Part shown: one piece after another, positions 44,535 through 52,458 of the stretch | Layout of the letters: each line of letters starts with the position of its first letter | How positions within the stretch are numbered: the first letter of the stretch is position 1 | Assembly (NCBI GenBank): GCA_004293365.1 | Contig: RDYN01000012.1 | Span: 55,533-119,532, forward strand | Origin: Oscillatoriales cyanobacterium | GTDB lineage: Bacteria > Cyanobacteriota > Cyanobacteriia > Cyanobacteriales > Microcoleaceae | Reading direction: 5' to 3' | DNA: 64,000 nt | Notes under the pieces: model-generated | Told to the model about the DNA's origin: nothing | Databases searched by the model: none | Seen by the model: only the letters and a program-made list of their open reading frames with translations | Made by a program: the position numbers and the translations under genes

Positions 44535-45956
44535 ATGAAAATTCAAAAAGAATGGCAAATATTTTCTATTTTTCTCAGCTTGTTTGCTATCCTGACAAGG
44601 CCGGCAGCAACAAATAATGATGCTTCCAGGCTAGCAACGATCGAATCCCTGGTTGACTTTCAAACCTTCATTATTGACAACTCCCGATTCATCTGGACTG
44701 TAGATAAATACTTTTACCAAGGACATTTTTATTCTGATAAGCCTCCTATTCTATCGATATATAGTTCATTTTTTTACGCTGTACTGAAAACAGTTGGAAT
44801 TTCGTTCACAAGTCAATTTATGCTGGCTATCTCTCTACTGACAATTTTAGTAGTAGGGGCGTCAACAGCCATTGGCATTGTTTATTTATACAAAACTCTC
44901 AAATTTTTAGAAATTGAACAAAACTGGATAAATATATTGTTAATACTCGTTGGTACAGGGACTTTACTCCTACCTTACTCAACGGTATTTAGCAATCATG
45001 TTGTTAGTGCAAGTCTGCTGATGGGAGGTTTCTACTATTTACTGAGAGTCAAAGAAGGTGTGAAATATTCCCTGCTTTCAGGTATGTTAATTTCCCTGGC
45101 AGGCAGCATCGATATAGCTGTCTTTATTTTTATCCCTTTTGTTGCGATCGATTTTTTCAATAAACCTCTAAAATCAAAGATTGTTTTTGCTCTAGCTTGC
45201 GCTTTAGTGCTGGTTATTTACTTTAAATTAAATGTTTATACGTCGGGTAGCCTGCTGCCACCTTCGATGAACAAACCTTTGTGGGATTATCCTGATTCAC
45301 AATTTGATTCAAGTAACCTTTCTGGTTTAGCATTTCACCCCACTCTTTCGAGCCTACTTAATTATGCCTTTCACATGATAATAGGCAATCGCGGGTTGAT
45401 TTCTTATACTCCTATATTAGGATTTTCAATCTTTGGATTCATTAAGATTTTAAGCGACCGACAATTTAAATATCGCCAAGAGTATCTCCTAATTCTTTTA
45501 GCATCAGGCGCCTATGTTATGATGTATATTTTTCGGAGTAACAATTATAGCGGCTACTCTTACGGAGTCAGATGGTATGCTAATATAATGTTTCTGTTTT
45601 GCCTACCGCTGGCACATATTAGCAATGAGGTGAAAAAAATTAAGAAGGTGAGGCAAGTTTTTATAATTATAGGTTGTCTGTCGATCTTCATCTCTTTTGT
45701 AGGGGTAATACATCCTTGGGTTCCAGTAGATGAAGCGCATCCAAGTTCGTTATTAAATGCTTTTGGATATATTTTTCAGCCAATAAATACTCAAATTTAT
45801 AACAACAGTGCGGCGATGCGCCTTTCATTTTCGTACTCTTTATTGTTCGTTCTAAAGCAGTTCAGGGTGATTTTAATAGCAGCAATCGCTGGTTTGTCGT
45901 GCTATCTATTTGTGAACCGCGTCAAGCAATTTGTAGCCAATAAACCCCCAGCTTAA
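44535..45956 (+). CDS. Membrane glycosyltransferase-like protein (PMT/ArnT-type)
   Basis: The 473-residue protein has about ten hydrophobic segments and the external loop motif YFYQGHFYSDKPPILSIYSS; DKPP after the first loop marks GT-C glycosyltransferases of the PMT_2/ArnT group, which use lipid-linked sugars. The DNA is clearly more AT-rich than the neighbouring genes and lacks the GATCG-rich style around it. It is bounded by the two copies of the cobN 3' end, so it is probably a recent arrival. The substrate is unknown. Confidence 0.75.
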   Translation: MKIQKEWQIFSIFLSLFAILTRPAATNNDASRLATIESLVDFQTFIIDNSRFIWTVDKYFYQGHFYSDKPPILSIYSSFFYAVLKTVGISFTSQFMLAISLLTILVVGASTAIGIVYLYKTLKFLEIEQNWINILLILVGTGTLLLPYSTVFSNHVVSASLLMGGFYYLLRVKEGVKYSLLSGMLISLAGSIDIAVFIFIPFVAIDFFNKPLKSKIVFALACALVLVIYFKLNVYTSGSLLPPSMNKPLWDYPDSQFDSSNLSGLAFHPTLSSLLNYAFHMIIGNRGLISYTPILGFSIFGFIKILSDRQFKYRQEYLLILLASGAYVMMYIFRSNNYSGYSYGVRWYANIMFLFCLPLAHISNEVKKIKKVRQVFIIIGCLSIFISFVGVIHPWVPVDEAHPSSLLNAFGYIFQPINTQIYNNSAAMRLSFSYSLLFVLKQFRVILIAAIAGLSCYLFVNRVKQFVANKPPA

Positions 45957-45979
45957 GGGTCGATTATATTAAAGATAGG

Positions 45980-46015
45980 TCGATCGCCCTGGAAGCCGAA
46001 GCAGTCATCGAATCC
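45980..46015 (+). repeat. 36-bp direct repeat, copy 2
   Basis: A perfect copy of 44251-44286. Reading on in the cobN frame gives ALEAEAVIESRTEIRH and a stop at 46036, which is a plausible original C-terminus of CobN. The block between the copies (44287-45979) is the apparent insertion. Confidence 0.95.
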
Positions 46016-46093
46016 CGCACAGAAATACGCCATTAACATCAGCAGCCCGTTTGCGGTAATATTTACTAATGTTTCGCGAACGGTGAAAGCTGT

Positions 46094-47629
46094 ATGATTC
46101 GCCGCTACATTGCTAACCTCAGCACTAACATCTTAAAACGTACCTGCACCGCGATCGCTGCGATCGCCCTAACAACAGTCGGATGTTCGCCGCCCAAGCC
46201 GCCCAACACCGCAGCGACATCAAGCGCGATCGCATCATCCTCCGTCCTAACGCAGCCACCAACCTCTGTGTTAGCCAAAAACCCCAATAAACGCCAAAAA
46301 TCCATCAGCGTTCCTTCCTGCGCCCAAAACGACCCCTTTGGAGATTCAGTTAACTTTGCCACCAAGGCCGCCAATTTAGCTCAATCAGCCAATTCAAAAC
46401 AAGAGTGGGACGAAGTAGCAGCCCAATGGGTGCAAGCCGTAGCCTGGATGCAAGCGGTTCCCCCCGGCAGTCCCAGGCGGGCGTTTGCTGAAAAAAAAGT
46501 AACCGAGTACATGAAAAACCTGCTTTATGCCCAACAGCAAGCGGGCGCAAGCCGATCGCCAGCCAGTAATGTCAGCTTCAGCAGCGATTTGCTCGACGAA
46601 CAGCTAGAACTATACCTATCCTACGTTGCAGCCGTCGGGCCGCCAGATGTTTTGATTGTCGGCAGTTCCCGGGCGTTGCAGGGCGTCGATCCCAAACAGC
46701 TAAAACAATCTTTGGCGGCTAACGGGAGTCCGGGTTTAAAAGTATTTAATTTTTCAGTCAACGGCGCCACTGCCCAAGTTGTTGATTTTCAACTGCGGCG
46801 GCTGTTGAAGCCAGATCATTTACCTCAAATGATTGTCTGGGCGGACGGTGTGCGCGCATTTAACAGCGGCCGGGACGATCGCACTTTTAATTCGATCGTC
46901 GATTCTGAAGGCAGCCAGCTTTTAGCAGCAGGCGTTCGCCCCAAACTCCCGTCTGGTGAACCTAACGTGACGCCCCAGTGTTACAGATTCCCGCAGTCTT
47001 GTAACACCGATGGCGACGGGATTTTCCGCCGAGCACAGGCTGATAGGGGCGGGCAAGATGCCCAACCCCTACTCCCCACAATCCAATTCACCTCAAGTGG
47101 AACAGGCATCTTGCCTGTTGCCCAGAATGCAGTATCACAAACAACAGTAGCAATCAGACAAGTCAGCCAATTGGCAGATGCGATCGACTCCAACGGATTC
47201 ATGTCAATGTCGGGCAGTTACAATCCCGACACATATTACCGACAACGCCCCTACGTTTCTGGTAAGTACGATCGCGACTACGAAGACTTCAACCTCGGCG
47301 GCAAACAAGCAACAGCCTTTAATTCAGTCGTAGCATTTACCAAAACTCGGAAAATCCCCCTAATTTTCGTCAATCTGCCCCTCACCGACGACTACCTAGA
47401 TCCAACTCGTCGGTGGGCAGAACAGCAGTTTAGACAACGAATGCAGCAACTCTCGCGACAAAAAGGCTTCGCCTTCCGTGACTTGTCCCAGCGGTGGCCA
47501 AATCGCAACGACTATTTTTTAGATCCCAGCCACCTCAACCGTTTTGGGGCGATCGCAGTTTCGCGCATCCTCGCCTCCGATACCAGCATTATTTGGCCGC
47601 AGCCCAAGTCCCGAATCACCGATGGGTGA
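46094..47629 (+). CDS. SGNH-hydrolase-like lipoprotein with a repeat inside
   Basis: The 511-residue protein has an N-terminal lipoprotein-type signal (IAAIALTTVGCSPPKPP) and a low-complexity linker. The SGNH-like domain begins at about residue 190: DVLIVGSSRALQGVDPKQLK (Ser block), VFNFSVNGATAQVVDFQLRR (Gly/Asn block) and DYFLDPSHLNRFGAIAVSRI (Asp-x-x-His block). About 45 residues around 320-360 (DRGGQDAQPLLPTIQFTSSG and following) come from a dispersed repeat inserted in frame. Substrate unknown; these proteins may (de)acylate surface glycans. Confidence 0.82.
   Translation: MIRRYIANLSTNILKRTCTAIAAIALTTVGCSPPKPPNTAATSSAIASSSVLTQPPTSVLAKNPNKRQKSISVPSCAQNDPFGDSVNFATKAANLAQSANSKQEWDEVAAQWVQAVAWMQAVPPGSPRRAFAEKKVTEYMKNLLYAQQQAGASRSPASNVSFSSDLLDEQLELYLSYVAAVGPPDVLIVGSSRALQGVDPKQLKQSLAANGSPGLKVFNFSVNGATAQVVDFQLRRLLKPDHLPQMIVWADGVRAFNSGRDDRTFNSIVDSEGSQLLAAGVRPKLPSGEPNVTPQCYRFPQSCNTDGDGIFRRAQADRGGQDAQPLLPTIQFTSSGTGILPVAQNAVSQTTVAIRQVSQLADAIDSNGFMSMSGSYNPDTYYRQRPYVSGKYDRDYEDFNLGGKQATAFNSVVAFTKTRKIPLIFVNLPLTDDYLDPTRRWAEQQFRQRMQQLSRQKGFAFRDLSQRWPNRNDYFLDPSHLNRFGAIAVSRILASDTSIIWPQPKSRITDG
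47044..47122 (+). repeat. Dispersed repeat inside the SGNH-like gene
   Basis: AGGGGCGGGCAAGATGCCCA, a spacer (TACTCCCCACAATCCAATTC) and GGAACAGGCATCTTGCCTGT are the units seen at 6168-6392. They keep the frame open here and add residues absent from a normal SGNH domain. Confidence 0.85.
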
Positions 47630-47633
47630 TGGG

Positions 47634-47912
47634 ATTTTAGATTTTAGATTTTAGATTTTAGATTTGGGAATTTCCTCGTTACCAGCAGTGCCTGGTAACG
47701 CAGATCGGGAGGCTCTGCCTCCAAATTCTGAAAAATGCTGCAAGATATAAATGAGACTTATGGCGTAAATCTTCGATCGCGATCGGGAAACCGCAAATAA
47801 ACGCAGATAAACGCAGATAATTTCCTGTTATGGCGAGGGATTTTTGCAATCAAGTCTAGTCTAAAATCAAATAATCTAAAATCTAAAATCTAAAATCTAA
47901 AATCGACTGATT
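47634..47912. other. Gap between SGNH-like gene and NAD kinase: heptamer repeats
   Basis: At 47634-47665 lie four (ATTTTAG) units and at 47868-47905 about five of the complement (AATCTAA). A further short inverted unit (CCAGCAGTGCCTGGTAACGC) lies at 47680-47700, and AAATAAACGCAG is doubled at 47794-47820. No gene is seen. Confidence 0.75.
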
Positions 47913-48833
47913 GTGCAACTAAAACAAGTAATTATCGCCCACAAAGCCAGAGATCTTCTCAGCCAGCGGTGGGCAGAACAATGTGCCCGCCAGTTAGAAA
48001 GTCGCGGCTGTCAAGTTTTAATGGGGCCCAGCGGCCCGAAAGATAACCCGTATCCGGTGTTTTTAGCTTCTAGTAACAGCCCGATCGATCTAGCCGTAGT
48101 GCTCGGCGGCGACGGTACCGCCCTAGCGGCAGCCCGGAATTTATCTGCTGACGGCATCCCGATTTTAGCTGCGAATGTGGGCGGACATCTGGGTTTTTTA
48201 ACCGAGTCTTTTGAGGATTTCCAAAATACTGAGGAGATTTGGGACAGACTGGCCGAAGATAGGTATGCGGTGCAGAAGCGGATGATGTTGCAGGCGGCGG
48301 TTTTTGAGGGAAACAGAACTAATCTTGAACCCGAGAGCGATCGATTTTTGGCACTCAACGAAATGTGCATTAAACCTGCTTCTGCCGATCGAATGCCGAG
48401 CTGTATTCTAGAAATGGAAGTTGACGGCGAAGTAGTCGATCAATATCAAGGCGACGGTTTAATTGTCGCAACACCCACTGGTTCTACTTGCTACACCGCA
48501 TCTGCCAACGGGCCGATTATCCACTCGGGAATGGATGCGATCGCAGTTACTCCAATTTGCCCTTTAAGTTTATCCAGTCGGGCTGTAGTTTTGCCGCCCG
48601 GTTCAGTCGTCAGCATTTGGCCCTTAGCAGATTACGAACTCAGTACAAAACTCTGGATGGACGGCATTTTAGCTACAGCAATTTGGCCCGGACAGCGCGT
48701 AGACGTGCGGATGGCAGACTGCGAAGCCAAATTTATCATTTTGCGGGAAAACTATTCTTATTACGGCACTTTGAGGGAAAAACTTCAGTGGGCCGGAGCC
48801 CGAATTCGGTACAACAACAATCACCGCAATTAA
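47913..48833 (+). CDS. nadK: NAD(+) kinase
   Basis: The 306-residue enzyme phosphorylates NAD to NADP with ATP or polyphosphate. Hallmarks are LAVVLGGDGTALAAARNLSA (GGDGT, about residue 66), NVGGHLGFLTESF, FLALNEMCIKP (the NE motif), DGLIVATPTGSTCYTASANG and ICPLSLSSRAVVLPPGS. The start is GTG at 47913. Filamentous cyanobacteria usually have two NAD kinases; this is one of them. Confidence 0.95.
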   Translation: MQLKQVIIAHKARDLLSQRWAEQCARQLESRGCQVLMGPSGPKDNPYPVFLASSNSPIDLAVVLGGDGTALAAARNLSADGIPILAANVGGHLGFLTESFEDFQNTEEIWDRLAEDRYAVQKRMMLQAAVFEGNRTNLEPESDRFLALNEMCIKPASADRMPSCILEMEVDGEVVDQYQGDGLIVATPTGSTCYTASANGPIIHSGMDAIAVTPICPLSLSSRAVVLPPGSVVSIWPLADYELSTKLWMDGILATAIWPGQRVDVRMADCEAKFIILRENYSYYGTLREKLQWAGARIRYNNNHRN

Positions 48834-48848
48834 TCCAAATCATCCACT

Positions 48849-48908
48849 GTTTGTAGTGAGGACTTCAGTCCTCAGGCTTTTAGAAGGACTGAAGTCCTCA
48901 CTACAAAC
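48849..48908. repeat. Dispersed palindromic repeat after nadK
   Basis: One full copy, GTTTGTAGTGAGGACTTCAG with loop GGCTTTTAGA and arm GGACTGAAGTCCTCACTACA plus AAC, lies 15 bases after the nadK stop. Confidence 0.9.
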
Positions 48909-48963
48909 CTATTCATCTGTACTCTGTTAAGATCGCTCAATATCTTGACAAGCAGCACGATCC

Positions 48964-49449
48964 ATGCCGACTCTCAAACCATCAACCCGACCTTTCAACC
49001 ATCAAGATACATATCCCTGTCCCGTGTGCCGCACCGGTCAAATATCCACCATGCCGATGATGGAAGCCCTCGCTTGCAACTTCTGCCAGCACATTTTTAC
49101 CGCTAGCGAAGAAAGGCAATTGCTGAAAATGGCCGATCGCCAACCGCCCGTAACATGGCACTGGAACGGCAAAAAATGGATAGGAGCACACCTCGAAGGC
49201 ACAGAATTCGGATGGCCCTATTTTGCAGCCGCGATCGGTCTAATCTTCCTTCCCACCACCTTGCTCGGACTTTCAGCTTACTACTTTCCCCCAATTCCCG
49301 GCAGTCGCTTGTCGTGGTTCCCCGCAGCTTGGACGGGCTTAGCCTTTTTGTCCCATTTAGGCATAGTGCTGTGGTTGGTAGCTGAATTTTATCAATTTCC
49401 GGTGGGCACTTACTTCAGAGCTTGGGCCCGCAGGATTCGCCGGCGCTAG
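48964..49449 (+). CDS. Membrane protein with N-terminal zinc ribbon
   Basis: The 161-residue protein has a four-Cys zinc ribbon (YPCPVCRTGQISTMPMMEAL followed by ACNFCQHIF) in its first 50 residues and two hydrophobic segments (YFAAAIGLIFLPTTLLGLSA, about 80-105; WTGLAFLSHLGIVLWLVAEF, about 120-145). The Arg-rich end (RAWARRIRRR) suggests a cytosolic tail. Homologues are conserved in cyanobacteria with no known function. Confidence 0.82.
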   Translation: MPTLKPSTRPFNHQDTYPCPVCRTGQISTMPMMEALACNFCQHIFTASEERQLLKMADRQPPVTWHWNGKKWIGAHLEGTEFGWPYFAAAIGLIFLPTTLLGLSAYYFPPIPGSRLSWFPAAWTGLAFLSHLGIVLWLVAEFYQFPVGTYFRAWARRIRRR

Positions 49450-49616
49450 CTGGATATTGTCAAAGAGCCGATCGACCTCAGCCGCCCACCAGCATCAATT
49501 CAGCTAAAATTAGAGGCGATCGCAAAACTCAACTCCAAATCAGCACTACTAAAGCTATAATCGTTAGCTATTCTAAATAGTCAGATACGAGCGCATAGCG
49601 ATTTGTGAGGAGAGCG

Positions 49617-51587
49617 ATGAACATACTTGGAATCTCGGCGTACTACCACGACAGCGCCGCCGCCTTAATTCGCGATGGAGAAATTATCGCCGCAGCGCAG
49701 GAAGAAAGATTTTCCCGCAAAAAGCACGACGCCAGATTTCCCAAGAATGCGATCGCCTATTGCCTGAAAGAAGCGAACATAGAACTGCGGGAACTCGATC
49801 GCATAGTCTTCTACGACAAACCATTAGTCAAATTCGAGCGCCTTCTCGAAACCTACCTAGCCTACGCACCCAAAGGTTTTCGCTCTTTCCTCACCGCCAT
49901 GCCCATATGGCTGAAAGAAAAGCTTTACCTCAAAACCATGCTCAAAAGAGAGCTCGCAGAAATGGCAAACTGCAAAAGCAATAAACTTCCATCTCTGCTA
50001 TTTACCGAACACCACCAATCCCACGCAGCCTCAGCATTTTTCCCCAGCCCCTTCCAAAAAGCAGCCGTTTTGTGCCTCGACGGCGTAGGCGAATGGGCCA
50101 CAACCTCCGTTTGGTTGGGAGATGGCAACCAACTCACACCTCAGTGGGAAATCGACTTTCCTCACTCGTTGGGTTTGCTTTATTCAGCTTTCACCTACTA
50201 CACCGGCTTCAAAGTCAACTCTGGTGAATACAAACTCATGGGTTTAGCGCCCTACGGCGAACCCAAGTTTGTAGACAAAATTCTCACCCATTTAATCGAC
50301 CTCAAAGATGACGGAACTTTCCGTTTGAACATGGATTATTTCAACTACACTGTTGGCTTAACCATGACAAATCAGAAATTTGACGAACTGTTTGAAGGGC
50401 CGCCGCGCACAGCAGAAGGAAAATTAACTCAGCGGGAAATGGATATTGCAGCATCCATTCAAGTTGTTACAGAAGAAGTTGTTTTGCGGCTTTGCAGAAC
50501 AGTTAAAAAAGAATTGGATGTAGATTATCTTTGTCTTGCCGGCGGCGTTGCTCTCAACTGCGTTGCTAACGGCAGACTCTTGCGAGAAGGTATTTTCAAA
50601 GATATTTGGATTCAACCGGCGGCGGGAGATGCTGGCGGTGCTTTGGGCGCGGCTTTGGCGATTTGGTATCAGTATTGCGAACAAACTCGTACTGTTGCTG
50701 ATGATCTACTCGCAGCCAATAATATTAAGCAGGAGAGGACTGAAGTCCTCACTACAAACGAGGAGAGGACTGAAGTCCTGACTGCGAATCAAGCTGTGGC
50801 GACTGTGGCGAAGTCTGTCACTCATTTAACTTGTCACGACAAAATGCGCGGTTCCTATTTGGGGCCAAGATATACTGACACAGAAATTAAGGAATATTTG
50901 GATGCTGTCAAAGCTAGCTATCATCGATTGGACGATGCCGAATTAATGCCGCAGTTGGCGGAAATTTTGGAACAGGGAAATGTCGTCGGATGGTTCCAAG
51001 GGCGGATGGAATTTGGGCCGCGGGCTCTGGGCGGGCGATCGATTATTGGCGATCCGCGCAATGCTAAAATGCAGTCCGTGATGAACCTGAAAATTAAATA
51101 TCGGGAATCATTTCGACCCTTTGCACCGTCAATCTTAGCCGAACGAGTTGCCGATTATTTCGAGATTGACCATTCCAGCCCTTATATGCTATTAGTAGCT
51201 CCAGTCAAAGCCAGTCTCCGCATTCCCATGACTGCGGAACAAGAACAGTTGTTTGGCATTGAAAAGCTCAACATTCCGCGATCGGAAATTCCGGCTGTCA
51301 CCCACGTCGATTACTCCGCCCGCATCCAAACCGTTCACAAAGAAACCAATCCTCGGTACTATGACCTAATCAGTCATTTTGAAGAGCGATCGGGATGTTC
51401 GATTTTAGTAAATACTTCGTTCAACGTCCGAGGCGAACCAATTGTTTGCACTCCTGAGGATGCTTACCGCTGTTTCATGCGAACCGAAATGGACTATCTA
51501 GTTTTAGAGAATTTCTTGATTCCCAAATCCGAACAAATTCCTTGGAAACAAGATGAAGCTTGGAAAAATGAATTTGAACTAGATTAG
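49617..51587 (+). CDS. Carbamoyltransferase (NodU/TobZ/CmcH family) with in-frame repeat
   Basis: The 656-residue protein starts at ATG 49617 (MNILGISAYYHDSAAALIRD) after GAGGAGAG. The N-terminal Kae1-like domain has the metal-binding His residues in LFTEHHQSHAASAFFPSPF and DCxG-type strands (VDYLCLAGGVALNCVANGRL). The C-terminal domain (about 390 on) has GPRALGGRSIIGDPRN and ILVNTSFNVRGEPIVCTPED. It transfers carbamoyl groups from carbamoyl phosphate to sugar or small-molecule hydroxyls. About 20 residues around 375-395 (ERTEVLTTNEERTEVLTANQ) come from two repeat units (50730-50790). It heads a cassette with SxtJ, DUF5989 and SGNH proteins. Confidence 0.93.
   Translation: MNILGISAYYHDSAAALIRDGEIIAAAQEERFSRKKHDARFPKNAIAYCLKEANIELRELDRIVFYDKPLVKFERLLETYLAYAPKGFRSFLTAMPIWLKEKLYLKTMLKRELAEMANCKSNKLPSLLFTEHHQSHAASAFFPSPFQKAAVLCLDGVGEWATTSVWLGDGNQLTPQWEIDFPHSLGLLYSAFTYYTGFKVNSGEYKLMGLAPYGEPKFVDKILTHLIDLKDDGTFRLNMDYFNYTVGLTMTNQKFDELFEGPPRTAEGKLTQREMDIAASIQVVTEEVVLRLCRTVKKELDVDYLCLAGGVALNCVANGRLLREGIFKDIWIQPAAGDAGGALGAALAIWYQYCEQTRTVADDLLAANNIKQERTEVLTTNEERTEVLTANQAVATVAKSVTHLTCHDKMRGSYLGPRYTDTEIKEYLDAVKASYHRLDDAELMPQLAEILEQGNVVGWFQGRMEFGPRALGGRSIIGDPRNAKMQSVMNLKIKYRESFRPFAPSILAERVADYFEIDHSSPYMLLVAPVKASLRIPMTAEQEQLFGIEKLNIPRSEIPAVTHVDYSARIQTVHKETNPRYYDLISHFEERSGCSILVNTSFNVRGEPIVCTPEDAYRCFMRTEMDYLVLENFLIPKSEQIPWKQDEAWKNEFELD
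50730..50790 (+). repeat. Two repeat units inside the carbamoyltransferase gene
   Basis: AGGAGAGGACTGAAGTCCTC with ACTACAAACG, then a second, slightly changed unit (CTGACTGCGAAT at the end). Each is 30 bases, so the frame is kept and each encodes ERTEVLT(T/A)N. They sit between the two domains of the enzyme. Confidence 0.9.
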
Positions 51588-51589
51588 TT

Positions 51590-51856
51590 AGGAGTTAGTT
51601 GTTATTGGTTATTAGTTATTTGTTATTGAATAATTAACCACTAACCACTAACCACTAACTATTGACTAATCCGGGTAAGGTGCGCACTGCGCACCCTACT
51701 GACTAATCCGGGTAAGGTGCTCAGTGTGCACCCTACTAACTAATCCGGGTAAGGTTCGCAGTGCACACCCTACTAATCCGGGTAAGGTGCGCAGTGCGCA
51801 CCCTACTGACTACTAACTAATCCGGGTAAGGTGCGCAGTGCGCACCCTACTTCCTT
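51590..51856. repeat. Tandem and palindromic repeats before the SxtJ gene
   Basis: 51590-51660 holds TTAGTTATTGGTTATTAG-like units followed by three CACTAAC units. 51665-51850 holds five copies of TAATCCGGGTAAGGTGCGCA plus GTGCGCACCCTAC, with point differences (GGTGCTCAGTGTGCACC, GGTTCGCAGTGCACACC). The latter is the same family as at 20998 and 26889. The array separates two genes that are otherwise part of one cassette. Confidence 0.88.
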
Positions 51857-51881
51857 CTTCCTTCTTCCCTCTTCTTTCAAC

Positions 51882-52289
51882 ATGAGCGACGAAATAAAAA
51901 AACTCGATAAAAAAGGCCTGCGCGATTTCGGCCTCCTAATTGGCGGCTTAATAGCAGTGCTCTTCGGTTTAGCAGTACCTTTACTGCGGCGCAGTTCTCT
52001 ACCTTGGTGGCCCTGGGCAATCTGCGCCATCCTAGTTGTGCTAGCATTAGTTGCGCCGAAATCCCTGAATCCGGTTTATCACGGATGGATGAAGTTTGGA
52101 CTTCTCCTCAACAAGATCGAAACGCCGATTATTTTGGGCATAGTTTTTTACCTCATCATTTGGCCGATGGGAGTTATCAAAGGCATATTTGGCGAAGATG
52201 CAATGCGGCGCAAACTAAATCCCAAAATGGATACTTACCGCGTCCCGAGTAAAGCAAGAACAAAAGTTAGCATGGAGCGTCCTTTCTAA
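51882..52289 (+). CDS. SxtJ-family membrane protein
   Basis: From the ATG at 51882 (MSDEIKKLDKKGLRDFGLLI) the protein has 135 residues, with two or three hydrophobic segments (FGLLIGGLIAVLFGLAVPLL, WWPWAICAILVVLALVAPKS, LGIVFYLIIWPMGVIKGIF). This is the layout of SxtJ, a small protein found next to carbamoyltransferases and first named in the saxitoxin cluster. It is not itself evidence for saxitoxin synthesis, because the carbamoyltransferase-SxtJ-DUF5989 trio is widespread. The gene touches the next one. Confidence 0.88.
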   Translation: MSDEIKKLDKKGLRDFGLLIGGLIAVLFGLAVPLLRRSSLPWWPWAICAILVVLALVAPKSLNPVYHGWMKFGLLLNKIETPIILGIVFYLIIWPMGVIKGIFGEDAMRRKLNPKMDTYRVPSKARTKVSMERPF

Positions 52290-52454
52290 GTGTTTGAATC
52301 TACAGTAGACTTTCTCAAAGATTTGTGGGCGTTTATGAAAGAACGCCAAAAATATTGGCTGCTACCGTTAATTGTGACTTTAGTCTTTTTAGGAGCTTTG
52401 ATTGTATTGAGTCAGGGTTCTGTGATTGCTCCGTTTATTTACACCCTGTTTTGA
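52290..52454 (+). CDS. DUF5989 small membrane protein
   Basis: A GTG start directly after the SxtJ stop opens a 54-residue protein: MFESTVDFLKDLWAFMKERQ, then KYWLLPLIVTLVFLGALIVL and SQGSVIAPFIYTLF. It has one transmembrane segment and a helical cytosolic start, which is the DUF5989 pattern (F..L..FLK.RKKWWL.P). It is regularly encoded between SxtJ and SGNH genes. It is easily missed because of size and GTG start. Confidence 0.88.
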   Translation: MFESTVDFLKDLWAFMKERQKYWLLPLIVTLVFLGALIVLSQGSVIAPFIYTLF

Positions 52455-52458
52455 AAGA

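Noticed and set aside
51882..52454. Saxitoxin biosynthesis genes
   Set aside because: Only SxtJ-like and carbamoyltransferase genes are present; no SxtA, SxtG or other core enzymes. The pair is widespread outside toxin clusters.
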